Below are positions 36,216 through 47,200 of a DNA stretch of 62,240 nucleotides, piece by piece (the first letter of the stretch is position 1; every line of letters begins with the position of its first letter). Under the pieces are notes generated by a model that was not told the origin of the DNA, did no database searches, and saw nothing but the letters and a program-made list of their open reading frames with translations. This stretch comes from Bacteroidia bacterium Ga0077558 (lineage in GTDB: Bacteria > Bacteroidota > Bacteroidia > Chitinophagales > Chitinophagaceae). A program made the translations under genes and the position numbers. The DNA lies in NCBI GenBank assembly GCA_001464625.1, contig LNFJ01000036.1, forward strand, positions 1 to 62,240, written 5' to 3'.

Positions 36216-39200
36216 TATGTAGCTGGTATCTGAATAGTAAATATTGAACCTTCTCGCTCTGTTGTTTCTACTTTTAACTCACCGCCGTGGGCTTTAACAA
36301 TATCATAGCTTAAAGATAAGCCTAATCCAGTTCCCTGCCCGGTGGGTTTGGTGGTAAAGAAAGGTTGAAATATTTTATCTAAGATTTTTTGAGGTATGCC
36401 ATTGCCGTTGTCTTTTACTGATATGAGAACTTTGTTGTTTTCTTTCTTTGTATTAACTGAAACAGTAGGCTCATAACTACTATCCGCCGCCGCTGAAGCT
36501 TTGGCGGACACAGCATAAAATGCATTGGTAATTAAATTTAAAATTACTCTTCCAATATCCTGCGGTATAATGTTGATGTTGCCGATGGTTTCATCAAGCT
36601 CTGTTTTTAATAGCGCATTGAACGTTTTGTCCTTTGCCCTTAACCCATGATAAGCCAGTCGCAAATATTCATCGGCTAATGCATTGATATTGGTGGGTTC
36701 TTTTTTACCACTACCACTGCTGCTGTGTTGCAGCATGCCTTTCACAATGGCATCAGCTCTTTTGCCGTGGTGGTTTATTTTTTCTTCGTTAGCTTTAATG
36801 TCATTTGAAAGTTCAATCGCATCATCAATTTTTCCTGCTTTTAATTCCTGTTGCATTTCATCAATCAATTCTTTGTTTACTTCCGAAAAATTATTGACGA
36901 AGTTCAACGGGTTTTGAATTTCATGTGCAATGCCTGCGGTAAGCTCACCAAGGCTGGCCATTTTTTCGGATTGAATGAGTTGGGACTGTGTGGATTTTAA
37001 ATCTTCCAATGATTTCTTAAGCTCACTTGTTCTTTCTTCCACCTTTACCTGGAGTGTTTCCTTTTCCTGTCGCAATCTTCTTTCTCTCCACAAACTGAAC
37101 ACTCTTAAAGCAAAAAGAAACAGCAATGCATACAAAGTATAAGCCCACCATGTTTTCCACCAGGGTGGTAATATTGTAAAAATATAATCGAAAGACTTAC
37201 TCCATTCTCCACTTTCGCCAATGGCTCTTACCTGGAAAATAAATTTTCCATTGGGCAGGTTGCGGTAATCGGCCATCGTTTCTGTAGTGGGGTTACTCCA
37301 TTTATTATCCAAACCCAGCAAACGAAAGCTGTATTTTATTTTAGTGGGTGCATGCCAATCCATAGCCGAGTATTGAAAGCCGAGGTGATTTTGGCCGGAT
37401 GGTATTCTTGGATTGATGGGATAATTCTCATACAACTGCACACTATCAAACTTTAATTTTTGAATGCTGCTGTCTGATGTGTTGATGTAAGCCGGCAATG
37501 CTTCGTTGATGTACAACTGCCGCAGACTTACGACCGGTGGTAGTTTCGAAGGCTTGTATATATCCTTCTTCATTTTATTTACACCTCCGCCGTATGTAGG
37601 AATCCAAAAATTGCCATCCTTATCTTCTACCACCTTGCTTAAAATGTTATTGGATAAGCCTTCCGCTGTTGTAAAATTGAGAAAAGTTTTGCCATCGAAT
37701 TTTATCAACCCACTTCTTGATGTTATCCATAAAATGCCTGTTTTGTCTTCAAATATTGACCCAACACTATTAACGGGTAACCCTTGTGCTGCCGTAAAAT
37801 TTGTGAATATGCCCGAATGGCCTTGCTTAGATGGCTCATACCTAATAAGCCCGTTACCTGTAGCAAACCAGATATAACCATTGTTATCTTCTAAAATGCT
37901 GCTAACACCGCTGGGTAACCCTTCTGCTTCAGTATAGTGTACAAAAGTACCCGACTGCCCATCCACTGCAGGTGTATATTTGGTTACACCAATACCCGAT
38001 GCAGCAAACCAAATGTTTCCTGATTTATCTTCCCTTATTGAACTTGTAGCTCGGTTGATGTAACCTTCAGCTTCCGTATAATGAAAAAAAGCAGCCGGCT
38101 TACTATCTTTTGCCGGTTCGTATCGGGTAATGCCACCGCCATTTCCACCAAACCACATATGCCCTCTGCTGTCTTGCAAAATAGGCCGCACATCGGGCAC
38201 GGAAATCCCTTCAGCCGTTCCAAAACGATAATAAGACTTACCATCATATTTTATTAACCCTCGGGTTGTACCAAACCAATGATTTCCCTCATTATCTTCA
38301 TAAGTTCCAAAAGAATAAGTGAAAGGATATTGAGTTATGTTTTTCGTTTGCCCGGCTTCATTGTATTTATTGACGGCTGTTATTGAACTAAACCATAAGT
38401 TATCCTTTCTGTCTCTATAGGCATTGGTGATAAAATTATCAGCAAGCCCATCTGATTTTGTATAATGTTGAAAATGGCTTGTGTTTATCCGGTTTGCCCC
38501 CGCCCCCATAGTACCAATCCATAAATGCCCCGACCTGTCTTCAATAATGCCATTTTGGGGAATTAAATTAAATGAAAGACCTTCTTCTTCTGAAATATGA
38601 ATAAACTGTTTCCCATCAAAACTGAATAAGCCACTTCCAATTGTTCCGAACCATATTTTACCTGACTTGTCTTCTATGATAGAACTAACATCGTTATTGG
38701 AAAGTCCATTGGTTGTAGAAAATTGAAAAGGAAAATTAATAAAATTATTGCCCTCCAATTTACTAACACCACCCCTGGTGCCAAACCAAAGAGCACCTGT
38801 TTTGTCTTGCATGATACACATCACCGAATCGTTTACAAGCCCTTGCTTTGTGGTAAAATGAATGAAAGACTTGCCATCAAATTTGTTTATTCCTTCCGCT
38901 GTGGTGAACCATAAATTACCGGCCCTGTCTTCGAGTACAGAAGAAACATCATTATTAGAGAGCCCTTCATTAGTGGTATAGTTGGTTAAAGTTCCACCCG
39001 CATTGTTTTTAGCTGGTTCCAGTTTGCTCACACCACCATTAGTGGCAAACCAAATATTACCCACCTTATCCTCTATGGTTTTCCAAACCCAGTCTCCTGC
39101 AAGCCCTTCGGTTTTGCTAAAAGTGGTGAAGGTTTTGCCATTAAAGTGGCTTACCCCGCTGCGTATATGACCAAACCAGAAATTGCCTTTACTGTCTTGA

Positions 39201-39940
39201 AAAATAGAACGGAGATCATTATTCAACAATCCATTATCGGTTCTGTACAAAACAAATGATTTACCATCATAGCGGCTCACCCCTCCACCACTGGTGCCTA
39301 TCCAGAGATAGCCGTCTTTATCTTGAAACATAGCACCCACCCATTGCTGTTGCAGGCCCTGGTCTATATTTAATTGCTGTATATCGTATTTGGCATTATC
39401 ATTTATACGCAATGGCAGGGCAGGGTTTGTTTTGGGAGAAAATAGCTTTGATGTTTTGCCTTTGGTAGTAAAGGAATTACCTGTTGGCGTAGTGCCGCCC
39501 AGCAGGTTTTGTATATTGTAGCCCTGCAGGCTGTTTGCAGCATTGTGTTTGGTGAGTTGGCTTTCATCCACTGTTGTTTTTTTCAAATTTTCTGGTATAG
39601 GAAAAACATTATCCATTGGTTTAATGGGGCTCACTTTGGGTGTTACCAGCAGCACCTGTGGCTTGGCAATACTATCCATGTTTATTCTTTTGCCAATAGC
39701 AGGTATGGGTATGCCAGTTGGTATAATTTTACCATCAAAGGTGGTTATAGGTTCCACCGCTCTACCCGTTACTACATTTACTTTGTAGCCACCCTTGGGG
39801 TTGGCTTCCCAACTTTTGGGTGGGGTATAGAGCGATGGTGGTGCAGTTCTATCATCTTTGGGGGTGCTGGTGCAGGCTGCTACGAGGAGCAGTGGCAAGA
39901 GGAATTTTAGATTACTTGCCTGTATCATTAATTTTATCAT
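36215..39940 (-). CDS. Double-propeller Y_Y_Y histidine kinase, kinase 2
   Basis: 1241 residues. An N-terminal lipobox (VAAC, Cys near residue 23) is followed by a proline-rich stretch, then 14 reporter-propeller repeats (about 185-840, e.g. LWIGTSGGGVSRYDG, IWFATNGGVSKLE, LWFGTRGGVSKLEG), which fold into two seven-bladed propellers. A Y_Y_Y domain (near 880-960), one membrane segment (YALLFLFALRVFSLW near 972), and the shared kinase core (His near 1003) follow. It lacks the receiver-HTH part of classical hybrid (HTCS) sensors. A 26-nt palindrome (36483-36508) is coded within the ATPase. Confidence 0.92.
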   Translation of the reverse strand: MIKLMIQASNLKFLLPLLLVAACTSTPKDDRTAPPSLYTPPKSWEANPKGGYKVNVVTGRAVEPITTFDGKIIPTGIPIPAIGKRINMDSIAKPQVLLVTPKVSPIKPMDNVFPIPENLKKTTVDESQLTKHNAANSLQGYNIQNLLGGTTPTGNSFTTKGKTSKLFSPKTNPALPLRINDNAKYDIQQLNIDQGLQQQWVGAMFQDKDGYLWIGTSGGGVSRYDGKSFVLYRTDNGLLNNDLRSIFQDSKGNFWFGHIRSGVSHFNGKTFTTFSKTEGLAGDWVWKTIEDKVGNIWFATNGGVSKLEPAKNNAGGTLTNYTTNEGLSNNDVSSVLEDRAGNLWFTTAEGINKFDGKSFIHFTTKQGLVNDSVMCIMQDKTGALWFGTRGGVSKLEGNNFINFPFQFSTTNGLSNNDVSSIIEDKSGKIWFGTIGSGLFSFDGKQFIHISEEEGLSFNLIPQNGIIEDRSGHLWIGTMGAGANRINTSHFQHYTKSDGLADNFITNAYRDRKDNLWFSSITAVNKYNEAGQTKNITQYPFTYSFGTYEDNEGNHWFGTTRGLIKYDGKSYYRFGTAEGISVPDVRPILQDSRGHMWFGGNGGGITRYEPAKDSKPAAFFHYTEAEGYINRATSSIREDKSGNIWFAASGIGVTKYTPAVDGQSGTFVHYTEAEGLPSGVSSILEDNNGYIWFATGNGLIRYEPSKQGHSGIFTNFTAAQGLPVNSVGSIFEDKTGILWITSRSGLIKFDGKTFLNFTTAEGLSNNILSKVVEDKDGNFWIPTYGGGVNKMKKDIYKPSKLPPVVSLRQLYINEALPAYINTSDSSIQKLKFDSVQLYENYPINPRIPSGQNHLGFQYSAMDWHAPTKIKYSFRLLGLDNKWSNPTTETMADYRNLPNGKFIFQVRAIGESGEWSKSFDYIFTILPPWWKTWWAYTLYALLFLFALRVFSLWRERRLRQEKETLQVKVEERTSELKKSLEDLKSTQSQLIQSEKMASLGELTAGIAHEIQNPLNFVNNFSEVNKELIDEMQQELKAGKIDDAIELSNDIKANEEKINHHGKRADAIVKGMLQHSSSGSGKKEPTNINALADEYLRLAYHGLRAKDKTFNALLKTELDETIGNINIIPQDIGRVILNLITNAFYAVSAKASAAADSSYEPTVSVNTKKENNKVLISVKDNGNGIPQKILDKIFQPFFTTKPTGQGTGLGLSLSYDIVKAHGGELKVETTEREGSIFTIQIPAT
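36483..36508. repeat. 26-nt in-frame palindrome in kinase 2
   Basis: TCCGCC and GGCGGA form the outer stem, with an inner GCT/AGC stem and a short internal loop. It encodes the loop SAKASAAAD between the N box and G1 box of the ATPase, and is the most perfect of the three copies. Confidence 0.65.
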
Positions 39941-41913
39941 TATGCAGTTGGTATTTGAATAATAAATGTTGACCCTTCGTTTTCTTTGGTTTCTACCTTT
40001 AACTCTCCACCATGTGCTTTTACAATATCATAACTCAATGATAAACCTAAACCTGTACCCTGTCCTGTTGGTTTGGTAGTAAAGAAGGGTTGAAATATTT
40101 TATCCAATATTTTTTTTGGAATGCCGTCTCCATTATCTGCTACACTGATCTCAACTTTATTGCTACCATCCTCCTGTGTTGTTTTGGAAGTTTTAACCGT
40201 TACACTCGGTTCATAAATATCAAAACCTGATTTAGCTTTCTCATTGGTAGCATAAAATGCATTGGTAATCAAATTAAGGATCACTCGTCCTATATCCTGG
40301 GGAATTATATTGACGTTACCAATATTTTTGTCATACTCCGTTTTCAACGTTGCATTGAAATTTTTGTCTTTTGCTCTTAACCCATGATAAGCCAGTCGTA
40401 AATACTCATCAGCCAGTTTATTAATATCCGTTGGTTCTTTTTTACCGCTACCGCTGCTGGAGTGTTGTAACATTCCTTTTACGATCGCATCGGCCCTTTT
40501 GCCGTGGTGATTAATTTTATCTTCGTTTGCTTTAATATCGTTTGATATTTCAATCGCTTCATCAATTTTTCCGGCTTTTAATTCCTGTTGCAACTCATCT
40601 ACTAATTCTTTATTCACTTCACTAAAATTATTGACAAAGTTTAACGGGTTTTGTATTTCATGGGCAATGCCGGCGGTTAGTTCACCAAGGCTGGCCATTT
40701 TTTCGGATTGGATGAGTTGGGATTGAGTGGATTTTAAATCGGCTAATGTTTTTTCTAACATACTATTAGCTTTTTGCTTTTGCCGGTTGTTGCGGTACAG
40801 AATGATTGCTACTATTGAAAACAGGGCAAGCCCCCCTAACAACAAGCCGGTGCGAATTTTATTTTGGTAGGCCACTTGCGCCGCTTCAATATCTCTTCTT
40901 CGTTGCTCTTCTTCAAATGTCAGCATTTGAATTTGCTGATTGGTACGTATGCTGTTAACACTATCGTTGGCAGCGGAATATACTTTCCAGTATTTCACGG
41001 TACTATCTGCATTGATGTTTTGATAATACTCTGTCAATTTCTTTGCAGGCTTCAGCACTAAATTGTTCATTTCTGTTCCGCTTACAATATATACTGCTTT
41101 TTTAAAATAGTATGTCGATGAATCGTACTGCTGTATACGGTTAAAGTGTTCCGCTATAGCAACATAGGTTGTATTCAAGTAGCGGGGCGACCTTGTAGTG
41201 TTTGCTAAATTCCATGCCAGTTCGAAATATTTTTTTGCACTGTCAGCCATGTTCTTTTGACTATATATACTGGCAATGTTTGAGAAAACGGCACTCTGAT
41301 TTCCAACGCCTGGTGTATTATCAATCCTGTTAAGTGCTTCGTTTGAATAATATAGTGCTGAGTCGTAATTACCCATGTTATAATATACTACACCTATGTT
41401 CATACAAGCATACCAGATGTCATTCCTGCCAGCGTTTTCAAAAAGCCGAAATGCTTGCCGGTAAAGGGTTAAGGCTTTTTCATTTTCCAACCTGTCTTTA
41501 TAAATATGGGCCATTTGGTTAAGTCCAAAACCCAATAGAATTTTATTACCTGTTTGTTCAGCCATTGCCACCGCTTTACGGTGCAATTCTAATGCCTTTA
41601 CATAGTTGCCAGTAAGCCTGTATGCCTGACCAGCAGCACTTACTGCAGCCGATTCAGCGAAGATGTCGTTCTTTTTTTTTGCTATATCAAGAAGTTTCTG
41701 ACTAAGGCGCAGGAGTTGTAATGGAAATCCGTCAATGGCAGTACCATACAAAGCTGTAATCAGATCAGCTTTCTTGTCTTCATCCTTTTCTTTTACGAGT
41801 AAGTTGAGGATGGAATCACAGCGCAGTTGAATCTGCTGAATTACATTTTCCTGGCTGCGGGCAGTTTGACTAACAGCAATTAAAAAGAAGAAAAGAAAAA
41901 ATTTATTTCTCAT
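39940..41913 (-). CDS. TPR-sensor histidine kinase, kinase 3
   Basis: 657 residues. Signal peptide (MRNKFFLFFFLIAVSQTARSQ), TPR-rich periplasmic domain (about 60-330, e.g. GNYVKALELHRKAVAMAEQTGN, MGNYDSALYYSNEALNRI), membrane segment (TGLLLGGLALFSIVAIILY near 355), coiled coil and the shared kinase core (GIAHEIQNPLNF, His near 413; NLITNAFYAT; DNGDGIP; GTGLGLSLSYDI). It overlaps the downstream kinase 2 start by 1 nt and lies 41 nt after kinase 4, the largest gap in the cluster. Confidence 0.92.
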   Translation of the reverse strand: MRNKFFLFFFLIAVSQTARSQENVIQQIQLRCDSILNLLVKEKDEDKKADLITALYGTAIDGFPLQLLRLSQKLLDIAKKKNDIFAESAAVSAAGQAYRLTGNYVKALELHRKAVAMAEQTGNKILLGFGLNQMAHIYKDRLENEKALTLYRQAFRLFENAGRNDIWYACMNIGVVYYNMGNYDSALYYSNEALNRIDNTPGVGNQSAVFSNIASIYSQKNMADSAKKYFELAWNLANTTRSPRYLNTTYVAIAEHFNRIQQYDSSTYYFKKAVYIVSGTEMNNLVLKPAKKLTEYYQNINADSTVKYWKVYSAANDSVNSIRTNQQIQMLTFEEEQRRRDIEAAQVAYQNKIRTGLLLGGLALFSIVAIILYRNNRQKQKANSMLEKTLADLKSTQSQLIQSEKMASLGELTAGIAHEIQNPLNFVNNFSEVNKELVDELQQELKAGKIDEAIEISNDIKANEDKINHHGKRADAIVKGMLQHSSSGSGKKEPTDINKLADEYLRLAYHGLRAKDKNFNATLKTEYDKNIGNVNIIPQDIGRVILNLITNAFYATNEKAKSGFDIYEPSVTVKTSKTTQEDGSNKVEISVADNGDGIPKKILDKIFQPFFTTKPTGQGTGLGLSLSYDIVKAHGGELKVETKENEGSTFIIQIPTA

Positions 41914-41954
41914 GTATCAGCAATTTATTTTTTGTCAGCGACTAATAAAGTTAA

Positions 41955-44219
41955 TCATATAGGTAAGTGAATAATAAATTCAGCGCCTTCGCCCTCCTTC
42001 GTTTCTACTTTCAACTCCCCACCATGAGCTTTTACAATATCATAGCTTAATGATAAACCTAAACCAGTTCCTTGTCCTGTTGGTTTGGTGGTGAAGAAGG
42101 GCTGAAATATTTTATCTAATACTTTTTGCGGAATGCCATTACCGTTGTCGGCAACTTTTATTTCAACCTTGTTGCCAATTTTCTTTGTATTTACTAAAAC
42201 AGTCGGTTCATAGCCTTCCGGTTGTTCTTTCTTTTTTTCTGCCACCACATAAAACGCATTGGTAATCAAATTGAGAATAACCCTTCCAATATCCTGCGAA
42301 ATGATACTGATGTTGCCAATCGTTTTATCAAAATCTGTTTTCATCGTTGCATTAAACGATTTGTCTTTTGCCCGCAAACCATGATAGGCTAATCGTAAAT
42401 ACTCATCTGCCAATGCATTGATATCGGTAGGTTCTTTTACACCGTTGCTGCTACGGCTGTGTTGCAACATTCCTTTTACAATGGCGTCGGCTCTTTTGCC
42501 GTGATGATTTATTTTTTCTTCGTTTGCAATTACATCATTGGCAATTTCTTTTGCATCAGCAATATTCCCTTTATCTATTTCGTCTTTCATCTCAACCAGC
42601 AACTCTTTGTTTACTTCTGAAAAATTATTAACAAAGTTTAACGGGTTTTGTATTTCATGGGCAATGCCGGCGGTGAGTTCACCGAGGCTGGCCATTTTTT
42701 CTGATTGGATGAGTTGGGATTGGGTGGACTTTAAATCGGTAAGTGTTGATTCGAGCACTTGATTAGCCTTTTGTTTTGACTTAAATCGATAATAAAGTAC
42801 CCCAGCCAGCAGCAAAACGAGAGCTGCGATACCAAAGGAGAAATATTTAGTGAGTGCGGCTATTTTATTTTCACTTTTTAATTTTGTAATAGAAAGCTCT
42901 TTGGCATTCATCTCCTGCTCTGTTTCAAAACTTAAAGAGCCGTACTTTTCCTGATCGGCCTGTATGCTATCCTGTAACGAAATAAAAGACGCCAGAGCTT
43001 CATTCGCTTTTTTATAATTGCCCGTTTGCTCATGTAATTGGGCTAGCAATTTATAATCTCTTAGTACATACAAACGCTGGCTTTTTAATCTCACAATATC
43101 CTTTTCAAGCAATGCTATTGCCTCATCAATTCTTTTTTGTTCGATCCGGATTAATGCTAAATAATAATCAGGTGCCATCGTTCCGGGCCGTGCATCAGCA
43201 GGTATCTTGTTCTCTTCAATCAACTTCCAACATTGCTTTAAGGCCGCTTCCGCTTCTTCCAACTCGCCGGTTTTAATTTTATAAAAGCCTTTGATTTGCA
43301 ATGCCAGGGCTATATAATCAGGATTAGTGCTTGTATTTATATTCGTTTTATTGAGAACAAAGCCTAAATAATACATAACGCTGTCCAATTGGCCCGACAT
43401 GAGTTTGATCTGTGCCATAGTGTTAGGTGAATTTCGATTTGGCCCTAACCCAATTCTCATGTCTTCATTGAAGTTAATACGAGCATACTTTTGTGCCTGA
43501 TCAATATCTTCTTTTTGCAAGTAGTAAAACGCAATAACACCAATATTATTAAACCAGTTTCTCCTGCCAACCGGGTCTGTAAATGGAAAAATGCTACTAT
43601 CTGTTATGGTATCGGCTCTCATATAACTTACCGATTTTTTCATATGGTAAATCGCCTGGTCAAGCAAGCCAATTGTTCTGTAAAAGCCTGCCAGCACATA
43701 GTAACAATTGGTGAGACCGGCTGAATCATTTTTGAGTTTATATTTTTTTAAATTTTGGTTGAAATACTGAAACCCCTCATTCAGCATATTGGAGTTTCGG
43801 TAAGGCAACCTCAATTGTCTAAGAAAGCCACCGATGATCAATGTAGCATTGGGTATCTTAGTTTTTTCCAGTTGAGCTAACTGGTATTTACCATAGTCCA
43901 GTGATTTGCTTTTATCGGTTGCTATTAAACTATTCAGAATGCTGTATTTTACTCTGTAACTCCAATACTCATCTTTTCCATCTATAAAGCGATTGCCTGT
44001 ATTTTCCAGTGTTGCAATCGCTTCATCATTTAAAGTAGTTTTTTCGATCATGTTTACAGCATCCGTAAACCGTGCAGAGTCAATTCCTTTCCCGGTTTTA
44101 CTACTGTTCATCATTTGCACAATTGAATCAATAGGGCTTTGCTGTGCATGCAAGTTCAACAGATTAGAACACAATAGAAATGTGAACAGTAGTTTCTTAA
44201 AAGATTGTTGTTTGCTCAT
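41955..44219 (-). CDS. TPR-sensor histidine kinase, kinase 4
   Basis: 754 residues. Signal peptide (MSKQQSFKKLLFTFLLCSNLLNLHAQ), a long TPR periplasmic region (to about 440), membrane segment (YFSFGIAALVLLLAGVLYY near 450-468), then coiled coil and the shared kinase core (His near 516, NLITNAFYVV, DNGNGIP, GTGLGLSLSYDI). The variable ATPase loop is EKKKEQPEGYEP, nearly the same as in kinase 7, and lacks the palindrome. It lies 8 nt after kinase 5. Confidence 0.92.
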   Translation of the reverse strand: MSKQQSFKKLLFTFLLCSNLLNLHAQQSPIDSIVQMMNSSKTGKGIDSARFTDAVNMIEKTTLNDEAIATLENTGNRFIDGKDEYWSYRVKYSILNSLIATDKSKSLDYGKYQLAQLEKTKIPNATLIIGGFLRQLRLPYRNSNMLNEGFQYFNQNLKKYKLKNDSAGLTNCYYVLAGFYRTIGLLDQAIYHMKKSVSYMRADTITDSSIFPFTDPVGRRNWFNNIGVIAFYYLQKEDIDQAQKYARINFNEDMRIGLGPNRNSPNTMAQIKLMSGQLDSVMYYLGFVLNKTNINTSTNPDYIALALQIKGFYKIKTGELEEAEAALKQCWKLIEENKIPADARPGTMAPDYYLALIRIEQKRIDEAIALLEKDIVRLKSQRLYVLRDYKLLAQLHEQTGNYKKANEALASFISLQDSIQADQEKYGSLSFETEQEMNAKELSITKLKSENKIAALTKYFSFGIAALVLLLAGVLYYRFKSKQKANQVLESTLTDLKSTQSQLIQSEKMASLGELTAGIAHEIQNPLNFVNNFSEVNKELLVEMKDEIDKGNIADAKEIANDVIANEEKINHHGKRADAIVKGMLQHSRSSNGVKEPTDINALADEYLRLAYHGLRAKDKSFNATMKTDFDKTIGNISIISQDIGRVILNLITNAFYVVAEKKKEQPEGYEPTVLVNTKKIGNKVEIKVADNGNGIPQKVLDKIFQPFFTTKPTGQGTGLGLSLSYDIVKAHGGELKVETKEGEGAEFIIHLPI

Positions 44220-44227
44220 TTTATTAT

Positions 44228-47200
44228 TTAAGCTGGTAATGTGATTATAAATGTGCTTCCCTCCCCCTCTTTCGTTTCCACTTTCAATTCTCCTCCATGT
44301 GCTTTTACGATGTCATAACTCAAGCTCAACCCCAGGCCTGTTCCCTGCCCGGTGGGTTTGGTGGTAAAGAAGGGTTGAAAGATTTTATCGAGTATTTTTT
44401 GTGGGATTCCGTTGCCGTTGTCTTTTACACTTACAAGAACTTGATTGCCTTCTTTCTTTGTGCTGACGGAAACGGTTGGGGTGTATTCACCATCGACCTT
44501 CGCTAAAGCTTCGGTGGACACTGCATAAAAAGCATTGGTAATTAAATTCAAAATCACCCTCCCAATATCCTGTGGAACGATATTGATGTTGCCAATGGTT
44601 TTATCAAAATCTGTTATCATGGTTGCATTGAAGGATTTGTCTTTTGCCCGCAAACCATGATAGGCTAATCTTAAATATTCATCAGCTAATGCATTAATAT
44701 CAGTAGCTTCTTTTTGATTACTACTGCTGCGGCTATGTTGCAACATACCTTTTACTATACCATCCGCTCTTTTACCATGATGATTTATCTTTTCTAAATT
44801 TTGAATCACATCATTCATGATGTCCTTTGCTTCTTCCGTATCACCTTTCTCTATGGCTTCTTTCATTTCATCCAGCAACTCTTTACTTACTTCACTAAAG
44901 TTGTTGACGAAGTTTAACGGGTTTTGTATTTCATGGGCAATACCAGCCGTTAATTCGCCAAGGCTGGCCATTTTTTCAGATTGTATCAATTGCTTTTGTG
45001 TAGACTGCAACTCAGTTAATGCATCTTCTGCTTTTTGCTTGGCTTCTTTAATGGCTATTAAATCCTGCTCTGCCTGAAATGCCTGTGCTTCCGCTTTTTT
45101 CAAATCAAGAAAACGGGTATAAGTGCTATCGAATACAGCAGCAAAACGTTCTAATGTACGAAGTGTATCGGCCGGTACCGGCACTGGCGTAGATATGGAT
45201 AAATGCCCTTTGGAATAATAAGCTACCGTAATTACTCTTCGTCCGGCTGTATCGGAACTACTTACGGTAATACCGCTCATTTTATTTCGATAGTTAAGCC
45301 ATCCTTCCAGTGCTTCTCCTGTAAGGTCAATTACCAATGATTTTTTATTGGCTTTCCATGCCTGTACCGAAGGTTGTAATACAGTTGGCTCATTCATATC
45401 CAGCTTGAAAGAACGGTTTTCCTGTGCTCCGCTTCCAGCCCAGCTTGTCACCCTAAAGTCAATCACTCCTTCGTCCTCATTATAAATGCCAATGGTAACC
45501 TGGTAAATATCTTCTGTACCTAATTTTTTAAATTCATTGAATAGAACGGTGGCAGTTTCCTGTAGTTCATTACTGCTTTGCATAGCCATTGTTCTGCTCC
45601 TTACTTTTTCCAATGCCGTTTCAATCTGAGCTTCTTTGGTTTGTTCTTCTGCTTTTTGCAAATCGAGATACCTTTTATATGCAAGCTCAAATACACTGGC
45701 GGCCCTTTTTTGCAGGTGTCTTACTTCATCTGAAATTTCTTCTCCTGTTACAGCCAGCAACGCCCCTCCTGCAAAAGTGGAAAAATGATGATAGCCAAAT
45801 TCTGGAATGGCGCCTTGCCAATATTTTTTTATATCCGGAGATTTTTCAAAAAGGAGCAATACCCAATCTTTGAGTTGCTGACCTTTTGCCAGAATGGTGT
45901 ATTCTTGTTGCCCACTTTGGTAGCAGTTAAAAAAAATCTTTGTCAACTCACAATCTTCTCTCTCGAATTGAAATTGGCCATAAATTATTTCTCCTTCAGT
46001 CAATATGGCGGGTCTAAGTGCATGCCAGGATTCGGCTAACCCTGATTTGCTATCATAAAGATGAATTACAGAAGCTTCCAATAGCGGCTGCCCAAGCAGC
46101 CCCATTTGCTCACGCAAAACGGATGTAACATCAAAAATTTCCCTAGAAGTATGCATAGCCAATGCTCTTGAACGAACCCTTTCCAATGCTGCTTCTATTT
46201 GAGCTTCCTTGGCCTGTGCTTCTGCCTTTTGCAAATCGAGGAAACGGGTATAGGTTTGTTCGAAAACTTTTGCGAAGCGTTGGAGTGTTTTTGCCTTATC
46301 ATCTGAAAGCTCTTCTGCCCCAAGTACCTGCAATGCACCATAATTGAAAAACGCTGTTGATAGCTTCAGCGACTTTAATTCTATCATTACCTTTTTTGCA
46401 TCTTCCGGAACATTTTTAAAATCAGTTTTGGTAAAAAATATTTTATCAAAATCTATTTTTCTTTTACCTGAATATTCAAATACCTGATACTTTACGCCTT
46501 GCTGCCACGCTGCAATCTGTACTTCATGGTAAGTATGATGTAACCTTGGTATATGATAACTTTCCGGATAAATTTCCTGTGTGAATCCTGAAACCCAGAA
46601 TTGCATGTCCAATGTATCCTTATCAATGATAATGATGTTGCAGGCATGTGATGCAAAATCCAGTTCCTGTAACTGTTCATAAATTACAAGCACCGCTTCC
46701 CGAAGTTCATCACTATGCTGCATAGCCATTGTTCTTGCTCTTACTCTTTCTAATGCCAGTTCTATCTGTGCTTCTCTTGATTGTGCTTCTGCTTTTTGCA
46801 GATCGAGGAAACGGGTATATACTTGTTCAAAGGTTTTACCAAATCGTTTGAGTACCTCATTTTCTTCCTCTGTATAAGGAGTGTTTGAATAGTTTTGGAT
46901 GGCCAGCGAAACATTTTCCATGAAGACTACAGCCCTGTACATACCCGGACTATCAAAAATTAATTTTTGTCTTTCTGCAGGAATATGTTTGAAATGCTGG
47001 AAGAAGTGCCGGAAAAATTGATTTTTTTCCTCGAAGGAGAGATGCTGCGTAATAAATGAGAGCCCTCTTTTCTTGGCTTCCTTCATTCCATTAAATCCAG
47101 GATTGTCAAAGTAGGGAATATGCAGTAATACGGAGTAGGGTTGACCGGGTACTGCCGTCCACATGTTAAAGTCATCAGTCTCCTTATAATTAGGGTCAAA

